In this document: positions 10,723 through 22,535 of the stretch, piece after piece
How the letters are laid out: each line of letters starts with the position of its first letter
How positions within the stretch are numbered: the first letter of the stretch is position 1
DNA from: Hedera helix
Taxonomy: Eukaryota; Streptophyta; Magnoliopsida; Apiales; Araliaceae
Assembly (NCBI GenBank): GCA_947179155.2
Contig: OX359267.1
Location: 43,228,292 to 43,292,291 of the forward strand
DNA: 64,000 nt
Direction: 5' to 3'
Translations under genes and position numbers: made by a program
The notes under the pieces: model-generated
The model's database searches: none
What the model saw: the letters and a program-made list of their open reading frames with translations, nothing else
What the model was told of the DNA's origin: nothing

Positions 10723-13700
10723 TGCATTACATTTAGTCACTGGCGCCCAAAGTCGGTTTCCCGACACAAAATCCCCTAATTTAGGGTTGTTCAATTCTCA
10801 GACTTAATATAAGAAATCCGCACCCAACAATGGTTTGGATAAGCTTTTAAAAGTATTCAAGTATTGAATTTATAAACGTAATGTCTAGCTGAACTATTAG
10901 CTTTTGACATTTTTAGTACAGTTCATGAATCAAGAACTAATAAGCTTCAAGTGCACTAAGTGCGATTTTATAAACAATATGGATGTGGAATAATTTTAAA
11001 TAATTAAACCACTTCAAGCTTTGACAATAAGTACAAGTATAGAAACTTGTTCAACAATAAATGAGTAGAGTTAGAAAACTTGCCTGTTTGCTCAGCTACA
11101 ATAATTGTCTAACTTTAACTAACTTGCTTTGAAAGACCTAACATTAATAAAGTCGGTCTAATAATTAGTACGGCGTATTTGCATAACTATACGCTTAATA
11201 ATGAACTTATTTACCACGCATAAGTACTAACACATAATTTACATTAGTCAAAACAATATTATTAACCTTATGGACACTTAATCATTTTAGGTTAATAATT
11301 TAATAAGTTAGAAAATATTTTTCTTAAGTGTTGGACACTTATTAAACCCTTAACCAACTTATTATAATTGTTTAATTAAATCATAATTAAATTTATTTTA
11401 TTTTATTAACTCAATCTCTATTTAATTACTATTTAATATTGATTAAATAGAAATTAATTAATTAACTCTAGTTATTATTTAAAATAAATAATAACTAATT
11501 GTACTTACTTATTATTTAATTATAATTAAATAATAAATAATTATTAACTTAGTTTTAACCTTCTTTAATTTAATGTTAATCAACCAATAATTAACCAAGT
11601 AATTAACCTTACTTATTATTTAATTAAGGAAATTAAATAATAGTTTACTAATCTTAATCCTCTTTAATTATTATTTAATGTCAATTAAATAATAATTAAT
11701 TATTTAATTAATTTTAATTATTATTTAAGGTTAAATAATAATCAAATCATTCTTATTTATTATTTAAATTAAATAATAAATTATTACTCTAATAACTTAA
11801 TTTCCATTAATCGTTATTTAATGTTAATTAAATAATAATTAATTACTTAATTATCCTTATTTATTATTTAATAATATTTAAATAATAAATAATTAATTTA
11901 TAAATTTTATCTCTCTTTAAATATTATTTAATAGGCATTAAATAATAATTGCTAATTTATCATCTTTATTTATTATTAACATTTAAAATAATAAATTTAA
12001 CTTAACCATGGTTTAGCTAACTAGATTAATATTTAAAATATTTAAATATTAAACTTAATGAAAAATATCCTCCCCAATATTATTTTTGTATTATTATTAT
12101 TTTTGTTATAATTTTAAATTAGTTTTTAAATATTTAAATTATTTAAATTTAATCCGAATGACATTTCCGTAAATAATTCGAAAACTGAACCGAGGGCAAA
12201 ATGGTAATTTTGCAAAAAAAAACACGGAGGGGCAAACTTGTAATTTCGCCGAAAAAATAACTACCGCGCATGGCGCGCGTTATAATATTTTCGGACCAAA
12301 ACGGCGTCGTTTTTGGCAGGCCGGAAATGGCTTCCGCGCATAACGCGCGGAGAAATTTTCTGCCGACGCCAAACGACGTCGTTTGGCTCCGCGTCGTTGG
12401 GTGAACAGTGCCTCGCGCATTGCGCGGCCAGTGTTAAATTTTTTCTTCCAAGCAGAATGTGAACAGTGTCCGGCAATACCCATTTTAAATAAAAATATAC
12501 CAACAAGTAAGCTTTAAATCCTCAATAAAAATCCAAAAAAATTACCAATCACCTTATATTAATTTATAACATGAAAAATTAATTTTTCATGATTTAATAT
12601 CATTATTTTTTTATAAAAATTTTTACATCACATAAACTACCACAAATCATAACTTTTTGTATATAACTCCATTTTAAGTGATTCAAACTTTGTTTTTCTC
12701 ATGATTTAATGTTCTATAATATTAGAACATCAAACCTAAGTTTTACAAAAATATTTTTGGTAATATATTTCAAAACTTGTTTACACACTACTAAATACAT
12801 ATTTTAGCATATAAAATATACCAAAATACAAACCAAACATATTAAACTCAAGCATGACATAAATATTACCACTACACATTAATAACCATATTAACATATT
12901 TATACTAACATGATGATTTATTTAATTTAAAAACAAAACTTCATTTAAAATAACCATTACCTTGATTTAATGACTATTCTTCTTTTTCTCCCAAAATATG
13001 TTGTGAATCTTGAAGACATAAACTAGCTTAGTACTCCTTCTCCTTCTCTTGCTCTCTCTCAAAATATTTTGCTCTCAAACTCTCTCTTTTGATTTTTGGA
13101 GCAAAATGAAATAACATCTATCAACTTTTCAAGTATACTTGAAAAATTAATAGATACACAATATATCTAATAATTTTAGCCCATCATGCACCTATTGGAT
13201 ACTTACACAAGTTAACCACATTAGGTGAAAAGAAGCATGGTGCATGTACTACAAAAAGAAAACAAGCAACCCTTTTATTAATTAAATGAAAAATCAAATA
13301 ATAATAATAATAATAATAATAACAATACATTCTCTCTTCTCCTTCTTGCTTGGTCGGCTGATAGCCTTTTCTTCATGTCCCAAAATGAGTGTCACAAGTT
13401 CACTTTTTAATAATTAATAGTTTTATTAAGTATTTTTTAAATGGGCCAATCATTGGGCTTTAATTTAAAATACCAATTGGGCTTCTATTAAATTGTTTGG
13501 GCTACTAAATTGTCAAATTTTATTATTCTACACTTGGGCTACTAATTGACCCATGTTGGGCTAATTTAATAATTTACACATTAATTATTCAATCCATGAT
13601 TAAATAAATAATTACATTGAATAAATAATTAAATATTCTAACCCATAAGTATTAAATTACTAAATGGACTAATAAATATTATTATTAATATTTCACATTA

Positions 13701-14010
13701 TTTACATTAATTAATAATCATATTAATTAATTTATTATATTTAATTAACTCATTATATTCAATTTAATTGAATATTTAATTAATAGGAACTTATCAATTA
13801 TTTTGATATTAAAACTTTAGGGTTTGTTCACTAATTTAATAACATATTAGTGACCTTCTTTAAATTAATTTTAGTAATTAATTACATAATTATTTAATCA
13901 CATAATTAATTAATCACATAAAAAGATTTAAATAATCTCGTAAAAATAACTCGTTGGAAATTAAATTAATAATTTAATTAATAAAGATGTGGAAATTCTA
14001 GGACATTACA
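10723..14010 (-). mobile_element. Degenerate LTR-like block of a Ty3-gypsy (Tekay-like) element, minus strand
   Basis: Read on the minus strand from 14010 it starts TGTAATGTCCTAGAATTTCC and soon has the run CCAACGAGTTATTTTTACGAG, a start I recognise from long chromovirus LTRs and similar to TGTAAGACCCCGAATTTT of the intact LTR nearby. The other end is less certain: a CATTACA at 10725-10731 repeats the one at 14004-14010, and TATAT flanks at 10719-10723 and 14011-14015 could be a target duplication. Much of 11330-12060 and 13560-13980 is nearly pure AT with TTATTTAATTAAATAA motifs. No coding sequence was found, so a solo LTR is the likeliest reading. Confidence 0.5.
12262..12429. repeat. CpG-rich palindrome cluster inside the AT-rich LTR-like block
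   Basis: Three related near-palindromes with a CGCGCAT left arm lie at about 12264-12279, 12334-12350 and 12413-12427. The middle one, CCGCGCATAACGCGCGG, is almost perfect. Between them is a perfect 18 bp palindrome, CCAAACGACGTCGTTTGG (12369-12386), and a relative at 12297-12316. The surrounding kilobases are very AT-rich, so the cluster stands out. Confidence 0.75.
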
Positions 14011-15066
14011 TATATACTATTAGAAATTTCATATTTTTGAAAGCTAGAAAGTTGGGAAAATTTCTACCCAACTTATTTTAGTAAGAATAATGTTACGTTG
14101 ACAAAAGATAATTACAATAAAATTAATATAAAATAATGTGTCTGATTATAATAAGTTAATGTTTATAACTAATTAATAACAAATAATTTTAGTGAAAATT
14201 ATAATCAATGGATGTTCTACCATATATGGGTGAGTTCAATAATTATAACTAATAACTATCATTCTTTTTCTTATAGAATAAGTATAAGTGCACAATATTC
14301 AAACACAATATCAAACACTACATTCATCTTAATCATTAAAAGATAAGGCATGACACGGATTTCAATGTCATGTCCCGTTTTTTAATAGTAAAGATAGATG
14401 TAGTGTTTGGTGTTGTATATGTATACTTGTCTTTTTTTGTATCCAAGTTTTTGTCAGCAAAACATTATTGCTTTTGTAATAAGGAATTGATATTTTCACA
14501 AGATCAAATAGAACCCACTTTTAAAAATATCAATTTTCATATAAAATTGATATTTTCACAAGATTAAATGAGACCCAATTATAGAAATATCAAATTAACT
14601 TATAGAAATATCAATTCTCTTGTAATAATCCTTACTAAAATTAAATAGCAGAAATTTATTTTATTATAATAAATTTGTACCAAATTATAATTGTGAAACT
14701 TATTAATACATGTAATTGAATATAAAAAGGTCCCACTTATTACACATAATTTCAAAAGAGTAATTATTACTAATATTTTTTTATAAATAATTAAAAAATT
14801 AATATAAATATTCACGATATATATTAATTTTCTTTTATAATTACCATTATCAATAACACATCAAATAATTTTAAGACCATATATTTTCTTTTCAAACTAA
14901 AACATAAGTTTTAAAAAATTCTCATCCTATCGCTTCATCTTCTAATCTTTCTACAAGTTTCAGTCCTTATCTAAAATACTAACAAAAAAGAAAAATAAAT
15001 AAAAAAGAAAAAGAAATCCTTATTTCAAAAACACACTTATTAGGCGATTACCTTTTTTTATTTTAA
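14011..15066. other. AT-rich intergenic DNA with a hairpin MITE-like repeat
   Basis: No gene is visible. 14297-14425 forms a long imperfect inverted repeat (an arm with AACACTACATTCATCTTAAT and its complement with AGATAGATGTAGTGTTTGG), resembling the repeat near 20581-20700. 14485-14615 holds an imperfect direct repeat built on TTGATATTTTCACAAGAT. Confidence 0.5.
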
Positions 15067-15068
15067 TA

Positions 15069-15323
15069 CTACCTCCGTCCCAGGATAAAAGTCCTCTATT
15101 GACTTTTATGGTCAAATTAACCATTTTTCAAATCAATATATTTTGTTATTCTTTAATATATATATAAAAAGCTTATAAACATTATAAACTATATACAATT
15201 TAGTACTAATCTCAATATTTATTTTTTTGAAAATCTAAATATATATGTTTAATTATTAATTTTAAAAATGGTCAATTTGACCGCAAAAGTCAATGGAGGA
15301 CTTTTATCTTGGGACGGAGGGAG
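15069..15323. mobile_element. Stowaway-like MITE, 255 bp
   Basis: Long terminal inverted repeats (CTACCTCCGTCCCAGGATAA at the left; the right end complements it as CTCCCTCCGTCCCAAGATAA) are flanked by TA at 15067-15068 and 15324-15325, as for Tc1/mariner-type MITEs. A related copy of exactly the same length lies at 28228-28482. It sits about 470 bp upstream of the annexin promoter. Confidence 0.9.
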
Positions 15324-15793
15324 TAATATCATACCTGCCCCGCAATCACATGTAATTAGTACTATTACCTTCTAACTGGATTAATAAACCACCTAATGTT
15401 AATAATATAATTTTAAATTATAATATTTTTTTAAACTTATAATTTAAATACAAATAATATATATAAATTGTAATAATATATTGAATATAAAATTAAATAG
15501 TTATATGTGTATTAGTATCATTGTATATATTTTTACTACATGTAATATACATTCTTAGAATAAAAAATACAAGATACAAAAAGTTTAATATAATTATAAA
15601 AATAATATATATTATATTAATTTGAGACTAACTCACAATTAATTAATCAAAATAATTTTATTAATTTATTATTCGATTCAAAATAAGATTTTTATATCTT
15701 TTGTTATATATATTACTAATAGATAGTAATAGATTAGCTGTAAATCAATCAAAGCGTGGATCACAATGCGACATTTGCGCTTACACCTGGTGC

Positions 15794-15801
15794 TATAAAT
15801 A
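15794..15801 (+). promoter_or_regulatory. TATA box of the annexin gene
   Basis: TATAAATA lies 83-90 bases upstream of the annexin start codon, in the context TGCTATAAATAAAG. This distance fits a short plant 5' leader. Confidence 0.65.
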
Positions 15802-15883
15802 AAGCCAAATGGGCCTGACTTCGATCTCGTTTTCGATTCCAAACACACCTCGAGAAGAGGAGAGAGAAAAAGAGTGAAAAACA

Positions 15884-18800
15884 ATGGCTACTCTCAAAGT
15901 TCCTGCATCAGTTCCGTCTCCAGCTGAGGATTCTGAGCAACTCAGAAAAGCTTTTGCAGGTATCCTTTCTTTTTTTTTAATTTCTGAATTTTAAAGCAAT
16001 TATAGTCGATTTGTCACTCTTAATTTCACTTGTTACTTCAGTCGGTACTGATTGATTTGATCACCTTTATTGACGCGGATCAGTTGTTATTTACTTTTTG
16101 ATATTTTTAATTTTGTTGGTTGTTTTAATCTGCTGGTACTGTTCAAATGATCCTTTGATTTTGATCCGTCTTTTATATACTACATCTGCCTCAAGATAGA
16201 GGATACTTAGACATTTTGAAGTCAATTTTAGATATTTTCAGTTCATTTGTTTAATTTTAGGTAATACTATTATCAAAATTGCAAACTATCATCATTTTTT
16301 TTAAAATTTAAAAATATCTTAAATTGACTTTAAAAAGATCTTATATTTCCGAACATATGGAGTATTATATTTATGTACACACATTACTATTTTCAATCTG
16401 CGAATATGGAAATGATCATGATCACCATATTTAGAATTTATTTGAATCTTGCAATGGTTTATGCCGAGTTCATTTGATCTTGTTATTATGTGAGCTTTAG
16501 ATCAATACATGCTAATAACTGAATGAGGTTCAAATATAGTAATTTTAAGTATTTTTGGTTTTACTCTTTCTTCAGATTTTTTTTTCCTCTTAAAATTTTA
16601 AATTTGCTTTGTAATGTTTTTTGGTATAAAAAGAGTAAGAAAAAGAAAGCATTATCAAACATTGACAAAAAATTGTGATTGATAATTGATGTTAGTATAT
16701 TGAATTTCCGTAACAGATAATGTAGAAGGGGAGTTTTGAGATTACCTGGAAATAGTTCTCATCCCGAAATGAAATGATTGGAAATCTGTGATGATCATGA
16801 CAATAGTTATGAAACTTACCGAAAGTTTGAATTCTTTATGACTTTTACGTTATCCAAAATGGTATTCTGTGTGAACATATTTAAAGAATTTGATTCTTCG
16901 TCGTTTATTTTACAGAATATTGCACTCTATTTTAAACTTGTTTGTGCCATTGAATATTCTAGCTGTTGTACGTGATGGTTTTGAACCAACATTTCCTTAA
17001 GTTGAAACTTGGCATCATGAGAAAATATGGATTCAAAAGATGAAAGAGAACAAAAGAACTTAATATTTGTAACTACCTGCAAATCCTAAAAGTTAATATT
17101 CATACCAAATGCATCACTCCTGTCACACCATTACTATGTACATTTTAATGCGTGGGATCTAATTTAACTGCCAATTTCTTAGTTCAGTTGGTATATTTGA
17201 TTCCTAGATGGCAAAATGTTTGTCATTATTAGATTAAGCATCTGTATGTTTATTCAAATGAATATCATGATTGTGATTGTAAACTCAGATTCAATGCAAG
17301 AACTTATTGTTGAAAGTAAATTTGATGGTTATGTTATTTTTTTAGTTTTACACATGCATTTGTGGATCGAGATTCGAGAATGAAATGTGTATATGAAACA
17401 CTGCAGGATGGGGAACAAACGAGGCTTTGATTATTCAGATTTTGGCTCACAGGAATGCATCACAGCGCAAAAGTATTCAAGAAACTTATGCTGCAACCTT
17501 TGGAGAAGATCTACTGACAGCTCTGGACAAAGAACTTTCAAGTGAATTTGAGGTAAATTTTAGACCTCCATTTAGTTTGTTTTTTCCCCCAAATGAGAAG
17601 GCTATATATATCATAGCAGAATTCTTACATTGCCTAAGAAGGCTTTATCTTTTTCTTTTTCAGATATAATTGTATGGTTGTTTTGATGGTAACTGAGAAA
17701 GACTGATGTTTTGTTTCCTATAATATAATAAAACAGCGGACAGTATTATTATGGACACCGGAACCAGCTGAGCGAGATGCATACTTGGCTAACAAAGCCA
17801 CAAAGTTGTTAACAGCAAACAACTTGGTTCTCATGGAAATTGCTTGCACCAGATCTTCACATGATCTCTTTTTGGTAAGGCGAGCTTATCATGCTCGTTA
17901 CAAGAAGTCTCTGGAAGAAGATATTGCGCATCACACAACTGGGGACTTCCGTAAGGTACAACTATAATATAACCTTCTTGGTACTTAAAATTTTAGTATA
18001 TTTTAATATTAGGGCGTAAGATCTGTTCAGATCACATTCCTTGAAACAAATCATTTATAGTATAAGAATGACAATATTGATAAAAAATATTGTAATAAAG
18101 TTAGTTTATTAACCCGTCCAACTGATTGAACTCGAACATAAATATATTCATGACTTGGTATGCCTTTACAACAGTTGATGGATGGAATTATTCTTGGATA
18201 ACTTACTTTGACTTGATATCATGAAAAGTGCTAAAGTAATGATTATTGCATTTTTTTGTTGGCCTTTCTGAAAAATTGCTTCTTTTGTTATGATGGCGAG
18301 CCATTTGTTGGTGGTCATTTAAGCAAATTCTGTTTCCATACAGCTTTTGGATGTGTTGGTGGTCATTTAAGCAAATTCTTTTTCCATACAGCTTTTGGTT
18401 CCTCTCGCTACTGCATTCCGGTATGAGGGTGATGAGGTGAATATGACTTTGGCAAAATCAGAGGCTAAGAAACTTCACGAGAAGATATGTGAGAAGGCCT
18501 ACAATGATGATGAGATCATCCGGATTTTGACTACAAGGAGCAAAGCACAGCTCAATGCAACACTCAACCACTACAACAATCAATTTGGAAATGCTATTAA
18601 CAAGGTAATACACTTTCTAAGGCATTACTAGACTAGTATCATGTCAAAACAAAATTTGAGCTAATCCCTGATAACCTAATAAGCAAATCTAGCAGTACAT
18701 ATCTTACGATGAAGTTTTAGAAATTTACACTTGCAATTTTAATCTTCTAGCTAACACTTTCAGAGCACTTCGAATGTGAAGAAATTAAAAAACGAGGCGC

Positions 18801-19218
18801 CTTTAATGTCCCCGACTCACCGAAAACTCTCCATATGAACATTTGAAAAATGCATTTTAACGCCTTAGTTTTAGATCCAATGATAGTTTGCGTAAAACAT
18901 TTAGTGGATGAACATTTGCAGGATCTGAAAACTGATCCAGCGGATGAGTACCTCGTTTTGCTGAGGGCGACCATAAAGTGCTTGACTTATCCTGAAAAAT
19001 ATTTCGCAAAGACGCTTCGATTGGCCATCAACAAGCTGGGGACTGACGAGTGGGCTCTTACTCGTGTTGTCACCACCCGTGCTGAGTATGACATGCAGCG
19101 TATCAAAGAGGAATACCAACGAAGGAATAGTGTCCCTCTTGAACGTGCAATTGCTGGAGAAACTTCTGGAGACTATGAGAAGATACTTCTTGCCTTGATC
19201 GGGCATGAGGATTGTTGA
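15884..19218 (+). CDS. Annexin, plant AnnAt1-like, five exons (316 aa)
   Basis: Exons are 15884-15959, 17407-17552, 17737-17955, 18392-18604 and 18922-19218; all introns are GT-AG and the joined frame is open. The product is a calcium-dependent, phospholipid-binding annexin; relatives act at the plasma membrane and in the cytosol in stress and calcium signalling. The N-terminus has AEDSEQLRKAF before repeat I with GWGTNE (residues 26-31); repeat IV has LGTDE (257-261). His40 and Cys111, noted in Arabidopsis annexin 1, are present. HARYKKSLEED and YQRRNSVPL are strongly plant-annexin-like, and 316 aa is the usual length. The 1447 bp first intron carries a degenerate MITE. The exon 4 acceptor is tandemly duplicated; only the second copy gives an open frame. 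Confidence 0.95.
16180..16362. mobile_element. Degenerate Stowaway-like MITE in annexin intron 1
   Basis: The ends are CTACATCTGCCTCAAGATAG and a complementary but decayed CTCCATATGTTCGG, with TA at 16178-16179 and 16363-16364. An inner inverted repeat (AAGTCAATTTTAGATATTTT and its complement near 16315) supports the hairpin form. Confidence 0.55.
18307..18398 (+). repeat. 48-bp tandem duplication across the annexin exon 4 acceptor
   Basis: Two 44 bp copies (18307-18350 and 18355-18398, period 48) differ at one base and each ends ...CCATACAGCTTTTGG, so each carries a complete 3' splice site. The first AG ends at 18343 and the second at 18391. Splicing at the first adds eight codons and then an in-frame TAA. 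Confidence 0.9.
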
Positions 19219-20572
19219 GTTAAACTTTTGCGCCATGAGTGCAGTTTCTATGTTATGAAGCCGATTTCTTTTTGCATTGTGTCAATGTCATTCGACTCTC
19301 TTATGTACTTTTCTGCTGGTTTAAAACTTGATGGTTTGAGTTCTGGATGATGCTTATTATGTAATATATTTATGAGTTCTGCTTCACTGTAGTCTGGTTT
19401 ATGTTGTGTATACCGTAATCCCTACATGCTTCTTCCCGTGGTAGATTTTATTATCCAACCCTATATACATATTGCTTATTATTTATGCTCTTTTAATATT
19501 TCAATTGTCAAGTGATGAGAACACGATTATGAAATAAATTAACTTGTTAAGGAGTGATGGTTTGAATCCTTACATGACTAGTTTCTGCTTGAAATATATG
19601 GCACAAACAAATATTAGCATTTTTCGAATTGAGTTTTGGCATGTACTGCGAAAGTTTTGTGTTGAAAGAAGTGTAAGGTTGATCCATCACATTACATATT
19701 GCGAAAGTTCTGTATTGATAGGTGTATTAGATTGGTTCATCACATTACGTATTTAATTAAGATAGTCTTTTAATCCATGCAAGGTACGAATTAGATGAAC
19801 ACTGTAATTACTAATATACTTTCAGTATTACGTTATATTTAATATGTAACTGTTTATTATTTAAGTGTTATAAATTAATCTACCAACTTTTATTTCATAA
19901 TTTGTGCATATTTAATACTTATGATATAGAGTATACTAGTTGTAACCGACAATACTTCATGTAATAATTTTTGTCAGATGAAATTTACTGCGACCAAAGT
20001 AAATTTTTGCAGCCGCCGTTAGGCCTACCAAACAAACAGTTATCTTCGTTTTGCCTCTATATATTATTAGTAGTACAGGAGTGTTGCTATTAATAATTAT
20101 TCACGTAATTAATAACAAAAAAATTATATACGTCATTTTTCTTCAAAATTTTCTGTCTTCAAAATTTTCTGTCTTTGACATATCTTATGTTTTGAGAAAA
20201 CGAAAATTCTAGTTTTCCAAATACCTATCGCACAATATTTCCCAAAAAAAAAAAGAAAAACTAAAAGAAAAAGAAAAAGTAATTTCACACAAGTTCTGTT
20301 TCATCATAATTTAATTTTAGAATTAAAAAGCACATTATCTGGAGAAAATGTAAAAAGGAAAAGATATAGAACATGATTTTCATCTATATGATGATCTGAA
20401 CTCATCCAAGATGAGATATGATCTGAAGTAATTCGCGATTTGGACGAGCTCTACTCTAAAAATAGGGAAAATTATATTTCTATGCAAATTTGTTGTACGC
20501 TTGCTAGTAGCCTGGTAGAATAAAATTTGGTCAGCTGCATTAAGAGTGCAATATCAGTCACAAATGGACAAC
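19219..20572. other. Annexin 3' region and intergenic DNA
   Basis: The first ~200 bases are likely the annexin 3' UTR (TTTATGTTGTGT and AATAT-rich signals, no single clear poly(A) site). 19660-19755 contains two copies of a ~55 bp sequence with GTTGATCCATCACATTAC / ATTGGTTCATCACATTAC. Nothing coding is supported. Confidence 0.4.
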
Positions 20573-20580
20573 ACTACATA

Positions 20581-20700
20581 CATAACACTATATTCATTCT
20601 AATCAATAAAAAATCTAACTTGATACAGATTTCGGTGTTAGTCTTCATTTCTTAATATTTAAGACTGATATTGTGTTTGGCATTATGTTTTGTTATTGTG
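20581..20700. mobile_element. Short hairpin MITE-like repeat
   Basis: This is related to the repeat at 14297-14425: shared elements are ATTCAT(C)TTAATCA(T)TAAAA, then GA(C/T)A(C)GGATTTC(A/G)GTGT, then a complementary arm ending AGTGTTTGG / TTGTGTTTGG. No target duplication was identified. Confidence 0.45.
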
Positions 20701-20839
20701 TTTGTAAACTTATTCGTCGCAAATTATATTAAAATATATGTTAAATTTGTCCTTAGTTAAATACTCAATAAAAAAAGTTAAAAGCGAAAATAATACTCTT
20801 TTTATTTAGAAAAAGGAAGGAGTATTGTACTAGTGTAGT

Positions 20840-21926
20840 TAGCGGTGCACAAAACTTCCGTGGCCTGATCTTGTCCGACCCGAGGTCCTGAGCCCGAGTC
20901 GAGGCCTGGACTGGTTAAGTCCAGTTTGGAAAGTTTTCTGTTGTTTGAAGGCAAAAGTTTAACCTAAATTGGCCTGACTAAAAGCTCAACCTGAACTAGC
21001 CTGTGACGTGGGTCTAACCCCTTAGGGCTGGCCTTGTCCGGCGCCTAAGGCTATAGCGTTTTGGAAATTGGCTTTAGGCCCAATATATAAGTTTTTGGAT
21101 GGTAGCCCTAGTTACTGTCATTTTGAAATATTATACCATGACTAAAAAATTACTGAATTAGGGTGGTAAATATCATCCCGCCCAGTGCCCCACTTAACCC
21201 AGATTCAATTTTCCATGACTAAGATTAAAGAAACAGCCCTTTTCCAGGCCTGACCCGCATAGAACTTAGATTGATGGAGGCATGAATCGCAACCAACATA
21301 TTATTTACCTACATCTTCAATAAATAGAATTAGTTATTTTCTTGTAAATATTAATATTTAATATTAAAATTTTATTAATATTTTTTGTTATTTTTAATGT
21401 TTAATATTAACATTAATAAATTAATTTTTAATGTTAAATATTAATAGGGTAATATTAGTGGTCTCAATTTTTTGACCAATTTTTTTTTATCTCAAATAAT
21501 GTGTCACCATTACATTAGTTGGGTAAATCTCTCGTGAAAAAATATATTATAAAATACATTTTGTCTTATTCTTTGTCACATCCTTTGAGACACATTTGAT
21601 ACTAAAAATTTGAGACAACTAGAATTATCTATATTAATAATAAATAAGTTTTTTTGTAAATACTATAGTCCTCCATTAGTTTTTTTTTAACAAAATTTTA
21701 TTAGTCTATAATTTAGAATTTTTTTTAATATTTAATATTAAAAGTAAAAAAAAAAAAGAGTGTTGGATCGACTAGACTTGACCAACCTTGGTCTGACCTG
21801 CAAGTCTAAATAGGTCAAACAACAGCAACAACAACCCATGTCTAGCTTGACCTAGTTAACGCTTAAGGTGTGACAGACCCGTACCAAACCAACAACAAAT
21901 TAGGCCTGACTTGTTGTGCATGTTTA
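20840..21926. mobile_element. Old hAT-like non-autonomous element
   Basis: The left end TAGCGGTGCACAAAACT and the complement of the right end TAAACATGCACAACAAGT form an imperfect terminal inverted repeat. GC-rich stretches built on GGCCTGA/GGCCTGG lie near the ends and AT-rich sequence lies between. The organisation matches the better-preserved element at 35405-36322. No matching 8 bp target duplication remains, so the ends are approximate. No transposase reading frame was seen. Confidence 0.55.
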
Positions 21927-22444
21927 TCGGAAAAAATTCCAAAAAAATATCTACTTTAATTTTGGTGGAAAGGAAACTTCGAAAACAAGATTACATCAGC
22001 GTCACAATATTCAAATACAAAAGGGCAACTATTACGTGGTGTAAATTTAATCGATGCAACTCTTCTAGAGTTTTTAGGCTAGGAATATTATGGTTAACAA
22101 ATAGAAGATACGTAAAGCTGTTAATATATATAAACTGGGAGTACTAGTCATTCTACCAAAGGAATTTGGTAATATGGCGCGTAGGAGAAAATAATTTAAT
22201 TTGAAATGTCAGTTAAATTTAATAGAGAAAGTTGTTAGATATAAAATATGTTAATGAATATATAGGATAATTACTAAGTTAGATAATGTGTTTTTATTTC
22301 ATATTTAAGTTGTAAAAATCATCCAAGTTGATTATCACTACTAGTTTTTATTTGAATTAAAAAATCTTCTTCCTATAAACGATTTATAGATATATAGATT
22401 TATATGAAAGATTTGGCAGTTACTCGTACGTAGACTTTAACCAC

Positions 22445-22452
22445 TATAAATA
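22445..22452 (+). promoter_or_regulatory. TATA box of the proline-rich protein gene
   Basis: TATAAATA in CCACTATAAATAGCCC lies 84-91 bases upstream of the start codon at 22536. Confidence 0.65.
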
Positions 22453-22535
22453 GCCCACATGCAGTGTAGAGCCCCCATCCTTCTAATATTCACTTTCGTG
22501 TTGTTTTCCAAGCTATAGATTGTAGCAGCAGCATC

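Noticed and set aside
12261..12506. 81- and 67-codon minus-strand frames
   Set aside because: They are by-products of the CpG-rich palindromes, which contain few stop codons.
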